A DNA stretch of 64,000 nt, from the NCBI GenBank assembly GCA_028583605.1, contig CM053328.1, positions 12,538,282-12,602,281 of the forward strand, given 5' to 3'. Under the pieces are notes generated by a model, which was given only the letters and a program-made list of their open reading frames with translations, searched no databases and was not told the origin of the DNA. A program made the position numbers and the translations under genes. Numbering within the stretch: position 1 is the first letter of the stretch; each line of letters opens with the position of its first letter. The DNA is from Dastarcus helophoroides (Eukaryota; Arthropoda; Insecta; Coleoptera; Bothrideridae). Of this stretch, positions 34,568-47,026 are shown piece by piece.

Positions 34568-36990
34568 ATAATCTTCTAAAATAATGTTTTTAAAGTGAAA
34601 ACTTTTTTAGACGTGTTTGAGCGATTTTACATAGGAGGAAAAATTATGGTTTTGCATTTTTTTTTAATTTCGAACGGACAACGAAATTCAGATGTTTTAA
34701 CGATTTTGCGCTTTTTTTTCGACAATTTTTCTTTCCAATATTTCGCTTCGTCCTCATAAGTCGTAATCTAACATTATTTCGGTCTTGGCTTTTTTTTCAA
34801 AAATTGATTTGAAAATTAACAATTTTATCTCGAAATATGGATTTTTCTCAAAGTTATTTTTTTTATTTTGGCTACTTTAAAATACTAACTGTTATTCGAA
34901 TAATTTTGAGAATTTTTTGGAATTTTAAATTTAATTTATATATTTGGGCTTACTTACTCTAAATTTAGAAAATTTATGTTTTAAATTATATTTCATAGTT
35001 TCACTGTTTACTTTTTTCGGTAATTTTGCTTTAAATCCAAAAACTCGACGTATTCTGGAAATTTTTTTGTTTACGAAATTTCAACTTGTTCTAGAAATTT
35101 CCGCTTTTTTTAAATATTTAGGATGTAAATTTGAAACTACAACTAATTTTTTCAGGATATCGACTAACCGAGACATTCCTATTCTTTCTAATGATTTTAA
35201 TTTGTTTTTCGAAATTTCGATTTTATTTTTCGAGTTAAAACTACAAATTTCTTTATTATGTTTTGAGTATTTTTTGATCATTCCCAGTTTATACTTTTAA
35301 TCTTTATTTTTCTTCCAAAGTTTCGTTTGCCAAGCAAAAATTTCCATTTTTTCTTGAAGTATTTTGTGTCGAAATTTTGATGTTTTCTCTTCTTTTATTT
35401 CTTCAAAATTTTAACTTCTATTTCGAAATGTCCCGAAAACTCTATAAAAATGCTATCCATTCATTTTCGAAAAATTGAAATTTTTTCAAGTTTTAGTAGA
35501 AGGGTGCCCCCACTTTTTTCGTAATTTTAAACTCTCATATCTTCCAAAGCAAAAGTCGTAGCTCAATTTGGTTTTCAGATTCGTTTTCTACAGGTCAAAA
35601 TCTAACTAATAGAGTGCTTTTAAATCCTAAATAATAACTTTTGAATTTTGACCTTGGGAAATTTGGCAAAAATTTGAAAATTTCGAAATTTTCGAGGCTT
35701 GTATCTCGTGTACGAATAGTCGTAGCTCAATTTGGTTTTTAAATTACTATTCTCCGTCTCGAAAACTCTATGAAAATGCTATCCATTTATTTTCGAAAAA
35801 TTGAAATTTTTCTCTTTTTTTGAATTTTGAAAATAAGTTTAATTTTACTAAAAATAAACCGAAACATCATAAACAGGCCCGGATTTAGGGCGATTGGAGC
35901 GATTGGGCCAAATCAATCCCTGCACTTGAAGGGGCCCCGCATTACCACCAAAATGACCGAAAAGTTCATTTTCAAAATTTACTCCTTTGAAAATTTCTTC
36001 ATTTTATCAAAATTCTTGAATTTTTGGAATAGATCGACTTTCAACAGTATATTTTCAAAATGTTGACATCATTTTTCAAAAGTTTGATTTCTTCTAAATC
36101 TTAATTTTCTAAACGAAATATTGCGGAATTTCGTCATTTATGAAAATTTTTACGTTTAAAAGATTCCCCTTTCTTTAAAATTTCGTCCTTATCGACTCTT
36201 GTTAAAATTTTGGATCAATCTGTAAAAATTTCCTTGCATTTTAAAGTTTTTGATTTATTTCGAATATTTGAACTTTCTTCAAAATGTCGATTTTTTTTCA
36301 TCATTTTGGTTTTTTTTCACACTTAACTTTTTTTTGAAAATTTCGACATTTTTTTAACTGAGTTTCTTGTTAAGTTTTGTAACTTTTTAACTTTTTTCTC
36401 AAAGTTTAATGAACAAAAATCTAGACATTTTTAATAATTTTGATTTTTTCGGAATTTTGAGTTTTCAGGAGATTTCGCTCAAAATTCTGGACATTTTGTC
36501 ATAATTTAGAATATTTTTTAAATTTCAGAAGTCTTAACATTTTATGAAAATTTCAGCAATTTTCGAAATTTCGGCTTTTTTGGAAATTTTGACTTTTTTA
36601 GAAATTTTGTTTTTTTTTGGAAATTTTGACTTTTTTTGGAAATTTTCACTGATTGAAGAATTTCAATTTTTTTTAAATTTCGACTATTCTAGAAATCTTG
36701 CATCATTTTTAAATATTTTGTCCATTTTTCAAAAATTCTACCTTTTTTAAAGATTTGGAATGTTTTGAAAAGTAGGACTTTTTAAAGAGTTTTTACTACA
36801 TTTAAAATTTTAACATTTCAACTAATTCTTATGAATTCGACTTTTTTGAATTTTTTTAAATAGATCCTTTTTTATATTTACTTATTTGAAAGTTGTCACT
36901 TTTCAGTTTTTTTTTAAATTAGATTTTCTTTGAAAACTTCGACACCCTAAAATTTTGTTGGCTTTAGTTAGATAATATTATTGTAGGACG
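34568..36990. repeat. T-rich simple-sequence block with local duplication and hAT-like tip
   Basis: T-rich repeat throughout. A direct duplication with about 327-bp offset repeats AATGCTATCCATT near 35447 and 35773, and GTCGTAGCTCAATTTGGTTT near 35549 and 35718 (shorter offset). At 35873 CAGGCCCGGATTTAGGGCG, with GGGGCCCC inside, is a typical hAT-type transposon tip; no matching right end was seen. Open frames at 34944-35300 and 36544-36750 are repeat translations. Confidence 0.55.
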
Positions 36991-38491
36991 TTTTTCACGT
37001 TGTGCTCCCTCGAAGTATAAAAAATATATTCGTGCCCCCTCTTTTAGTTTTTTGAATAAAATTTGAAACTTTCGATTTCAAATTGACAATCAAGAAAAGT
37101 CGGGATTCTAAAATATGTCGAAATTTTGACAAAAAGCCGAAACTTTTGATTCGAGATTTTAAAAATAATGTCGGATTGTTCAAAAAATTTCAAACTTTTG
37201 AAAGAGTGGAAATTTAGAATCAAACTGTTCAAAAAAAGTTAAACCTTGAATAAATCCAAAAAATTAGAAAAAAGTAAAAATTTTGAAAAATTGAGAAATT
37301 TTCATAAAAAGTGAAAATTTTCAAAAAAATCAAAATTTTCAAAAACATTGAAGTTTTGAAAAAAATTCGTACTTAATTTTTAAAAAAGGGAAAATGTTGA
37401 AACATAGTCAAAAATGTAACAAAAAGTATTGAAAAAAAAATTTCGAAAAATTAAATCTTAAAAAAACCACTCAATTTAAAAAAATTCAATTTTTAAAAAA
37501 CAAAAAAATTAGGAAAATTTTCAACATTTTGAAAAATAGATGAATTTTGAAAATAAATGTCGCAATTTTAAAAAACCCAAATTTTCCAAAAGAGTAAAAA
37601 TTTTAAAAAAAAACTAGAAATTTTAGAGAAAAATCTAAAAATGTTTATAAAAAGTTGAAATGTTCAAAAAAAAATTTGTCGAAATTGTGAAAAAAATTCG
37701 TATAAATTTAAAAAATCAATATATTTAATAATGGTCAATAATCTCAAAAAAAAGCGATTTTCCAACAACAAAGACGAGACAAAAAGACTTCGAAAACGAA
37801 ACTTTTTCTAAGAAAATTAAAAATTTGCAGTCTAAATCTAAAATTTATGTTTTTTTCGCGAATTGCAAACCTTACAGCTTCAAAATTTTAACTTCAAATT
37901 CCACATTTTAAAATGGAAAAGTGGGAAGTTTGATTTTAAATTCAAAATATCAATATTTCTTATAAAATTTCAAGTGTTTTCTCAGAATATTAAATTTACC
38001 CTCGAAATCTCAACTTAATATTTTTAATAATCTTGAAACCTCCATTTTTCACATTTCAACTTCACAATTTCTAGTTTTTCAAAATAGTGGTTTCAGTAAA
38101 AATTTCGAGTTCAGTCTTGAAAAAAAAAGGATTTTTTTTAGAATTGCAACTTCGATTTGATTTCGATTTCATTCGATTTTGGGAAGGAAGTTGAATTCTA
38201 AAGTCGAAATTTGTAATTTTTTTTAAAGATTTTAAATGGAAAAATTAAATCTCGAAAAATTTTTTCTTACAATCTTCGACTATAACTGTTTTTAAAACTT
38301 CTACTACAATTCCTAAATTTCGACCTTACCTCGAAATTTCAACTTTAATCTCGAAAATGTCCACTTTAAACTTAAAATTTCGAACTTTATCTCTTACTTT
38401 CTTTCAAAAACTTCAAGTCAAAAATTCAAATTTAATTTGTAAATTTTATTTTTTCTTGAAATTTCGATTTCTAATTTTAATATTTTAAAAA
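36991..38491. repeat. A-rich simple-sequence block after a strand switch
   Basis: At about 36940-37040 the plus strand changes from T-rich to A-rich units. A small G/C-containing island (GTGCTCCCTCGAAG, GTGCCCCCTC) sits at the switch. A-rich DNA continues to about 37850 and mixed DNA to 38490. No gene. Confidence 0.6.
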
Positions 38492-38582
38492 TGGAAATAC
38501 AAAACTTGTCCACTGAAATCAAGAAAGATTGTAAGAAAAAATTAATTTTTGAAGATTACTAAGGACCAGTCCGTTCCACCAA
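38492..38582. mobile_element. Fold-back repeat family, copy D (short inverted chimera)
   Basis: A minus-oriented beginning (GGAAATACAAAACTTGTCC, CAAGAAAGATT) is joined near 38530 to a plus-oriented end (TTTTTGAAGATTACTAAGGA, CCAGTCCGTTCCACC). The hammerhead-like head is missing. Confidence 0.7.
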
Positions 38583-38943
38583 AATTTAATATTCCAATTT
38601 TAAAATTCTTTTTTTAAAGCATTCCAAGTTGAAGTTTTGGGTTTAACCCTTAAAGACTTCTTGAATGTATTAGCTGATTAATTTATAATAACTAATTTAA
38701 ATTTTCACTGCAATATCTAGAGAAAAACGTTAAATATTTGAAGGTCGAAATTTTTAGTAAAAAATGTGAAGTTTCAGTAACTCTGGATTTATAAAATAAA
38801 CATTTTTCGAAATCTTCAACTTTTTAAGATTTTAGACAAGTAAATAGAAAAAATTTAAACTTATAAATTTAAAATAATAGTCAAATATTAATTCGACTTG
38901 TCTAGAAAAAGATCAATATCTTCAAATTTAATTATTTAATATA

Positions 38944-40091
38944 CGGGGGTGATTCAGTCATAATGGCATTAATTTTAACTACGTGTTCAGAAGGCTTAGT
39001 AAAGACAGAAAATCGAAAAAATGACTTTTTAAAATGGACCCATTGACCACCAAAAGCCCGGCGCTTCTGACTACATTAAATGCTTTACGGTCAAGAGACG
39101 CTTATCACGTTATCATCAACTCGCCAGCTGCAATGATAAGCCGAACATGCGAGGGCGAAACATCGCTAATTAATGGACAACAAATCTCTATTAGTTATTT
39201 TGGCGAATAAGTATTTGTATTTTCATACACTTAAAACTTTTTACATTTTTTTGTTTCAGTTAATCAATCGGTCTGATAAAAAGTAAAACGCAAGTTCAAA
39301 AAATAAATGAACACAAACGACTCAAACTAAAATATTAATTCTACAAAATACATAAATAACGATACGACGCACTGATTTATTTAATTTTGAAGCATATTAA
39401 CGTTGGTTAGCAGTTAGATTGTTGTTTATAAAAAATATGTCAATAATGCCCACAGTCAAAATAGGTGCAGTGTACTTACATTAACACTCGAGTGCCTCTT
39501 TTCCGAACTATTTTAGACCTATCAGGCGCATGAAAAAAGTGATGATTCGTCGGTAAACTACACATGGTTTAAAAAAATTCCATCGTATCACAGAGGGTCA
39601 CAAAAAATAAAAGGTCGGGAAATAACTCTCGAGTATTAATCACTTTTAACACTTGCACCTCGTAACAGCGAATTTAATTCATTACTTGCAGCATTAGTAC
39701 CAACGTTTACATCCATCTCAAGATTTCACCTTTTTTTTATTTTCGCGGAACTTTCTTCTGCAAATCACCCAACGACTTTTCCACAGCCATCGGTGCCGCC
39801 AGAATCATTTAATGTTTTTCGTATTGTCATTTAGACATAAATTAGCAAAGTTTTTTTTATTTGTTTCGCCCAAGTTTCACCTGCGAAGCTGCAAATTCTT
39901 CTTCTTTCTCTTTATCTAGGCCTTGGAGCTTTGGAGTCAGTGACAGGTCAAAAAGGGGTTTAAATTATGATTTTAATTTTTTTTCAGCGTAATTATATCT
40001 GAAAAGATTTTTGTTTAACCACGTATTTGTATTATCCTCATTTTTCGTTATCTTGCCTTAAGATTAATGTCATTATCTCTGAATCACCCTG
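38944..40091. mobile_element. TIR element of about 1.15 kb, TACAGGGTGATTCA type
   Basis: Left CGGGGGTGATTCAG, ATAATG, CATTAAT pairs with the right end on the opposite strand: CAGGGTGATTCAG, ATAATG, CATTAAT, TTAA. The similarity covers about 38 bp. Both ends are flanked by TA (38942-38943, 40092-40093), the target used by Tc1/mariner elements. The interior is not repeat-like and lacks an ORF, so it is either a non-autonomous element or one that captured unique DNA. Confidence 0.6.
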
Positions 40092-40794
40092 TATAGAGGA
40101 ACCCCGAAACAAAATCTAATTGAGCCCAACACCTTATTCAATCCGGGCTTGTCCATAAAAACCGCATTTCTATTAAGTCACTATTAAAAAAAAAACAATT
40201 CCTTTATCTCAAGGTGATTTTAGAAGCACTACCATAAATTCAGGTTTTTGGAAAGGGCACGAGAAGTTGTGGAATTGTGCCAAATTTCATTCAATTATCT
40301 GGACCCGTTTCGCAACTATTAATAAAAAACCATAACCAAGAAGTAACCTTCCACACCCTGTAACTCGGAAACAAAGCATTTTACGACATATGTTTTTATA
40401 GACTTTTAGTCTTATTTTGGGCTTTAAAATACGACTCTTAATTTATGGTACTACTTTTAGAACCACCTTGTATAAAGCATGAAAAAAATATCTAGAGAGC
40501 ATGGAAAGTAAATTTAGTTCCAAATTATATACAATTGAACAAGAAATTTTAAACCCAAATGATTACCAGAACAATTGATCTGATAATCATTGGTTTCTTA
40601 GCTGATATGTAAGTAATAACTCAAGAACATTTTAGAAGAAATTAGCCATTTTTACAAACAAAACACAAAAAATCTTTTTGAAAATGCCGATGGCTTAAAA
40701 TTCAAATTTAGATTTACGTCTATTAGCTTACGTTAAAATTAAAACAATTGAAAAATTAATATAGATATAAATCTGTGGCATAGAATTTTTCTTC
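40092..40794. other. Dispersed-repeat copy and AT-rich flank
   Basis: The reverse complement of about 40240-40465 resembles 54576-54790: TACAAGG at the tip, then a CTAAAATAAGA/CAAAATAAGA segment, TCTATAAA and GTTACAG. It is therefore a copy of a dispersed transposon family. The remainder is AT-rich without recognisable features. Confidence 0.45.
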
Positions 40795-41250
40795 ATCTAC
40801 CCATCCATCCATTCATCCAGCTCATTCCATTCAGTTCAATCAGATCGAATTTAAACTACTTCAATCTCATCTTTTTCCACTCCATTCCCATCTCCAAACT
40901 AACATACGTCGCAATTCCATTAATCCCATTCCTATGCCATTCTATCCCATCTCATTCTATCTCATCCCGTCCTATCCCATTCGATCGATCCATCCACCAA
41001 TCCGTCATCCATTAATCCATTAATCCATTGATCCATCCATCCATTCATCCGTTCATCCATTCATCCATTCATCCATTCATCCATTCATCCATTCATCCAT
41101 TCATCCATTCATCCATTCATCCATTCATCCATTCATCCATTCATCCATTCATCCATTCATCCATTCATCCATTCATCCATTCATCCATTCATCCATCCAT
41201 CCATCCATGCATCCATTCATCCATTCATCCATACATCCATTCCATCCATT
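40795..41250. repeat. TTCATCCA microsatellite with degenerate leader
   Basis: 41022-41245 is an almost pure array of the 8-bp unit TTCATCCA, drifting to CATC at its end. 40795-41020 is a degenerate CCATT/CCCAT-rich leader. The plus-strand frame coding for His/Pro/Ile/Ser repeats (41028-41438) is a by-product of the array and not a gene. Confidence 0.95.
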
Positions 41251-41464
41251 TATCCATCTCTTTATCTAACTCTTTTTTTTCGTTTTCTTTTTCTACTAAT
41301 CTGCCTACCAAAAATTCAAAAGAATTTGGTATGTATTTTTCTTACTTATGTTTTATTTTCAATTACCTAGGCGAACCTAATCAAAAGCTTTCGTTCAAAT
41401 CGAAGAAGCGAATTTTTGGCAAAACACCCGAGAAGTAGAGGGCGTCTCAATAAAATCAACTCAC

Positions 41465-41591
41465 TGTTTCTCCAACGGTTTCTCTTATTTTTGGCGCAAA
41501 TCCCCTTTTCTCGGCATTTATTCCTAGTTTCCCTCCTCCGCTCCTTCTGCTGTTTGATAAAGCTTTTCGCGTTGAGCACCAAATTGTCCAT
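41465..41591 (-). CDS. Candidate upstream coding exon of the ACSL gene
   Basis: From the ATG at 41591 (preceded in frame by a TAA 18 bases upstream) the exon codes 42 residues: 'MDNLVLNAKSFIKQQ' then a very basic part 'KERRRETRNKCREK' and 'KNKRNRWRN'. It ends at a good donor, AAACA/GTGAGT. Spliced to the acceptor at 33470, the frame continues as 'I-D-D-M', i.e. directly into the ACSL start, without a stop. Frame agreement has a one-in-three chance of being accidental. An alternative is an untranslated first exon, or no exon. The product would be an ACSL with a basic extension ahead of its membrane anchor. Confidence 0.33.
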
Positions 41592-41649
41592 TATCACAGA
41601 AACTGTTTATTTGTTCGAAAAATTCACACTTTCTTGCGCGGAACGCGTT

Positions 41650-42010
41650 TCCTGTTAACCATCACAATTATGCAGTACAAAAGGTAACGATGTTTTCGTT
41701 GCGTTGTTTAAACAAATAACAGACGCGGTAACTGGATCACTTCTCTTCTACGGTACTTTTTGGTGATATTTTTCGGGGAGGGGGCAATCGCTCGCCACTA
41801 ACAGAAATGCTAGCATCTCTTTGGTGGACCAAACACCGTCGCTAGTCATCGGGCGTCTTTTGTAAAGAATCCAGCGAAACGTCCACGCGCCCATCGATCT
41901 GTGTCAGAGCGGCCCCCCGATCTCCGGTCACATTTTACTGTTTTTGTTTATTGCGAGTTTAACGGCCCCGAAGAAGATGAATTAAGGCGAGGTTGCAACG
42001 AAATTTTTCT
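41650..42010 (-). promoter_or_regulatory. GC-richer, CpG-containing tract: possible ACSL promoter
   Basis: Stands out from the AT-rich surroundings (for example GAGCGGCCCCCCGATCTCCG, CCACGCGCCCATCGATC). It lies immediately upstream of the candidate first exon on the minus strand. No TATA box or initiator could be assigned with confidence. The call rests on composition and position. Confidence 0.3.
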
Positions 42011-43722
42011 ATGTTCCGTTGGAGCTTGGAGGAAATACCCAGAAACTACTTTCGATTATTTTCATTGAAATAAAAACTAATTTTTTACTATTTCCCGGTT
42101 TAGAATGTTTAGATAATACTATAAGCGTTAAAATAAAAAATTTTAATGAAAGTAAAAGAAAGATTATATTATTGATAATTCTTCATAATACAAGAATGCA
42201 TCTAAATCCCTCTTTAAAATTTGATATTTTTAATCTCCAGCAATATTCTTTTACTTTATTTTTAGTTCTTGCTACCTTTCAAATTTTTAAATTTTAATTT
42301 TTTTTTTATTTTAGAATGTTTAAATGTTTGGATATTTAAATTTCTGATTATCAGTTTTTTAGTCTTTTTGTAGCTCTAAGATATTAAATCAATCAATTTT
42401 TCAATTTGGTTTATCCTAATTTTTAAGAAATAAAATTGTTAGTCTTAACTTTAAAATCTGTTTTAAATGTAAACTTTTTAAAATTTCTTTTTTTTAACCT
42501 CGATATTTTTTCAAAATGTCTCATTTTTAAAAAAAACATTTTTTTGAAAAGCTCACACTTTCCTCATTTTTTTTTAATTTCAGCATTTCTTCAAAATTTT
42601 GGCTTTGAAATCTTAATGTTTTTCAAAATTTCAATATTTTTTCAAAATCGATTACGTTGCTTCAAAAATATTTATTTTCTTTTTAGGAATTTTCGATTAT
42701 TTGTTAAATTTCGATTTTTTAAAAATGTCATTCCAAATAAAGAACAATTCTTCAAAAATATCTACTTATTTTGAAAATTTCGATTTTTTTTCAAATTTCG
42801 ACATTTTTCAAATCTCAACATTTTTTCAAATTTCGCCTCTTTGAAATTTTTGACTCTTTTCAAAGTTTTTATTCTTTTAAAATTGTCGAATTATTCCAGT
42901 TTTTTAAAAATGTTACTCTTTTTTTATTTGTAATTATTTCAAAGTTTAAACTTTTTCAAAATTTTGAAAATTTGGACATTAAAATTTTGACATATTTTTA
43001 AGATTTCGATTTATTCAAAATTCTTAAATTTTTTCAGATTTTTTACTTTATTTTAAAAATTACGACTTTTTTAATAAATTTGGTATCTTTTTAAAATTTT
43101 GACGCTTTATCAGAGCTTCGACAGTTTTTGAAAATCCTTCTTTTTGAAAGTATCGTATTTTTTTGTATTTTTTAATTTTTAATTTTTTTCAGAAATTTAC
43201 CTTTTCTCGACAATGTTGACATAAAAATTTTAACTTTTTTAAAAAAATTTGACAGTTTTCAGAAATTTAGAGAATTTTTAAAAATTTTGACTTTTTTGAT
43301 TATCTTGTCTATTTTTTCGAAAAAGTTTCGACCATTTATTAAAACTTTGAAATTTTTCAAAATTTCGACTGTATTTAAAATTTCTAATATTTTTTTTTTG
43401 AAAATTTTAGCCTTTTTTAATATAAATAGATAAATAAACTTGCTACGAACTCCAAATTTATTGACAGTTTTAAATTTTTTCAGATTTTGAACTTTTCTTA
43501 TTTGGATTTTAATTTCGACTTTTTTAGAAAATTCTCATGTGACTCACACAAGTTAGGCTTAGAGTGAGAGCAAAAGTGTGTGTGAATCCCCGATAGATCA
43601 CAGAATTTTAGGTGTAAATTTAAAATATATTGTATTTAATTTAACGTCGGCTTGAATCCCAACTTTATCGTAAACATACTATTCTTTGCAGGTTGGTTAC
43701 TTGTTACTTTCAATATGCTACA
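42011..43722. repeat. T-rich simple-sequence block
   Basis: 42290-43550 is dense TTTTTCAAAATTTCGAC-type repeat. Frames at 42436-42774 and 42771-43001 translate to Phe/Ile/Ser/Lys strings that repeat with the unit. 43540-43720 is a short more complex island at the border of the next transposon. Confidence 0.65.
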
Positions 43723-45701
43723 TAGGCGTAGCTAGAATAGGGCAGGGTAGGGCACCTACCCCTCCCCTGGCTCATGTAGCTAAACGAAAATTTATATTCA
43801 GCTGAGGACACTTTTGCTAAAAAATATCCATTTCTTTAAAATTCATCCTTTCCTTGAGATATCGAAATTTTCTCGAAATTTCAACTTGCTTCTAAAATTC
43901 ATCTTTCTTCCCAAAATTTGTCTTTTTCTCCTAAAATTAAACTTCTCTTATCAAAATCCAACATTCTCAAAATTTCGAATTTTCATCTCAAAATTCATCG
44001 TTTTTTTTTTCGAAATGTCTTTGACTTTCCTTTAAATTTTAGTTTTATGCAAATTTCGGCTTATTTATCAAGATTCATCTTTTTTCTCGAAAGGTCGACT
44101 TTTGATAAAAAACTAAAAATAATTATCTGTAAATTTTGATAATAATTTTATGAAAATTTTGTAAAAAGACAAGGATTTTGAGAAAATTTGCTATGAAATT
44201 TTAATTGTTTACAGTTAAAATACAACTGTCTGGTCCAACATGTTTTTTTTTCAAAATGTTGACGTTTATCTCAATATTGGACATTTTCTGACTTATGGTG
44301 GGGCAGATCGGGACCTGCCTCTGATTCAAACAATTAAGAGAAAATTGGAGAAATCACATATTTCTAAAAAGTTCGCGGCTGTTTTTTAAAATTTCGATAA
44401 AATTTGACTCTCTTTGGGAAATGTCAAGGGTTTACTAAAAACTAGCCTTTTTTTAAAATTTCAATTTTTTTAAATCTGTTCTCGTCTTTCAAAAATCCGA
44501 GAAAAAATCTAAATTTCCAGGAAGTAAAAACGAATTTAAAAAAATCGAAAATTGCATATTTGTCACAAAATTCGTCTTTTTTCGAAAATTTGAGTTTTAT
44601 CGGCAAAAACCGAACCTGTATGTTCCTGAAAATCGAAATATTTTCCTCAAAATTTGTCTTTTTATTAAATTTGATTTTTTTCCAGAATTGGTTTTTTCAT
44701 AAACGACTATTCTCAAAATTGTACCTTTTTCTTTAAACTTGACTTTCTCCGGAAAATTTCGATCTTTTTCCTCCGGTTCATAGTTTTTCTCGAAATTCCG
44801 ATATTTGGATTTTTCTGAAGATTTTGATCTTTTACAATTTAACTTCTCAGAAATGTTTACTGGTTTCTTGAAGTTCGTATTTTCTGGAAATTTTTATTTT
44901 TATTTCAAAATTAAGTTTTTAACTTTTCTGAAGATTTGGACTTCTCTTAAAATTAATTTAAATTTATCTATTTCGAAATTTCAACTTTATTCTCCAAATT
45001 CTATTTTTTAAACTCTTTTCTTTGAAAAATCATTTTTATTTTCAAAATTTCACCTCGTTTCTTTTCACAAATATCAATTTTTTAAATTTGATTCCGGAAA
45101 TTTAAACTTGTATCTCAAAATTTGCCTTATTTTCGAGACTAGAGCACTGAAAATGCCAGTTCTGTTGGCGAAATACGTATCGCTTAATTATTTATTTAAT
45201 TGCGGTAATTGGTAATTGTGGTAAAAGGGTGAAACCTTATATGGGCTTATTTTCGAGAGACTCAAAATACGACGTTTTAGTTTCTGGAAATGTCGACTTT
45301 TCCTTGAAATTGATTTTTTCTTGAAATTTTGATTTTCTCTAAATTCGCTGTTTTCTCCTAATTAGATCGGCATGTTATCAAAAGGTAAAAATATTGAGAA
45401 TAATATTTTTGGAAAATTTCGAGAAAAAAAATTCTTGTAAATTCATTGCTGAAAAAATATTGAAATAAAAAAGTAAAGAAGAAAATTGTTTTTGGAAATT
45501 GATGTTTTTTTCTCAAAATTTGACGACTTTCTGAAAATTTCGACGTTTTGCATAAAATGCGATCTTTAGAAATATTTTAACATTTTTAGAATATTTTTCG
45601 AGACTTTCCGAAAGGTTGGGTTTTTATTTTAAATTTGGTTTTCTAAAAATTTCAATTTTCCTAGTATTGAGATTTTTTTTCAAAATTCATCGCTTTAGAA
45701 T

Positions 45702-45760
45702 TTTTTTTAATGTTCAATCCACTCGCAAAGAACAGTCCTATTATGCCTTCAAAGCACCGA
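45702..45760 (-). mobile_element. LINE 3'-tail fragment
   Basis: The reverse complement reads CGGTGCTTTGAAGGCATAAT, then CTTTGCGAGTGGATTGAAC and an A-run. This is the 3' end also seen at 14132-14190 and 52138-52193. It is severely 5'-truncated. Confidence 0.75.
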
Positions 45761-46931
45761 TTTATTTTTGAAAATTCTACATTTTTCTCTCAAGATTAAA
45801 CTTTGCCTTGGAAAATCTAAGTTTTCTTCTAGAAATGTTGACCTTTTTTTTTCGACATTTTGACGGTAATTTTCAAAAATCATTAGTATTTTTGTCAATT
45901 CATTTTATTAATATTCAGCTTTTTCTGTTTTTTTTAAATTCAACTTTCTGAAAATCTCTTATTTCTCGAAGTTTGTCTCATTCTAGAAATTTTAACTTGT
46001 ACTTCAAAATGCGATGATATATGTTTCTGGAAATCTTTATTTACAGTGAAACAGTTTTGACAAAATTTTGACTTTTTCTGAGAAATGAAACTTTTTCACA
46101 AAATTTAATCTTTGAAATATCCAAATTTTCAAATTTTTTAAGGGTTTTCCAAAAGGTTAGGTTTTTATTATTTGATTTTCTAAAAATTCCAACTTTCTTT
46201 CAAAATTGGGTTTTTTCTTGAAATTCGTCTATTTCGAAATTATTTTGAAAAATTCTTTCTTTTAAATTGAATTTTTCTTGGAAATTTTAAAGTTCCTTTG
46301 AAAAATTTCTATCTATTTCTCGACATTTCTTCGGAATTTTTCCAAAATCGTTATTTTTTCGAAATTATTATTTTTTAATGTTTAGCATTTTCTGAAAATT
46401 TCTTATTTTTTTAACTTGGCTTTCCAGAACTTAAACGTTTTCCAAAATTTGTCTTAGATATTCTCTGTATCTGCATCTGTATCTTTGCGAAGTTTCGTGA
46501 GTGTGGTCACAAATAGCGATTGACAAACCAAGATCTAACGCAATCTCTGTTTGGGGCAATCTATAAAAGATTGCATTCCTTAGCGAAAAAAGGTAACTGA
46601 AAATTTGGACGTCTGGAGGAAGTAACTGGCGAACAAAATTTGTTTTATTCTAGAAATTTTGACTTGTACTTCAAAATACAATGTGTCTGGAAATGTCTAC
46701 TTACAATGTACATTTTCTCAAAATTTCGACTTTTTTTTTAAATTCTTGAATTTTATAAAATTTAATCGATATTTCAATAAAAATCTAAATATTCTGAGAA
46801 TAATAAATTTAGGAAGCTTGGAGCAAAAGATTTCTTGTAAATTTCAAAATTATGACAAAATTTAAATAAACTAGAAATTATGAGAGAAATATTTTTAAGG
46901 ATTAAATTTTATTTAGAGTTTAGAGTTAGAA

Positions 46932-47026
46932 AAACTTTGTTGTGTTTTTTAAACTTTGTTGCTTTCAGGGGACAAGATTTGTATTTCAATTTTGGAAGAT
47001 AACCAAGGACCAGTCCGTTCCACCAA
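46932..47026 (+). mobile_element. Fold-back repeat family, copy E (single orientation)
   Basis: CTTTGTTGTGTTTTTTAAAC, TTTCAGGGGACAAGATTTG and AACCAAGGACCAGTCCGTTC in the order of the plus unit; the head is truncated. It is nested in the 43731-47352 element. Confidence 0.75.

Noticed and set aside
41028..41438. 136-codon frame of His/Pro/Ile/Ser repeats
   Set aside because: It is the translation of the TTCATCCA microsatellite; an 8-bp unit reads open in several frames, and the downstream part has no family resemblance.
42436..43001. Phe/Ile/Ser-rich frames that look like repeated 'FFKISTFF' peptides
   Set aside because: The period follows the AT-rich DNA unit, similar strings occur on both strands and in all blocks, and there is no splice or start context.
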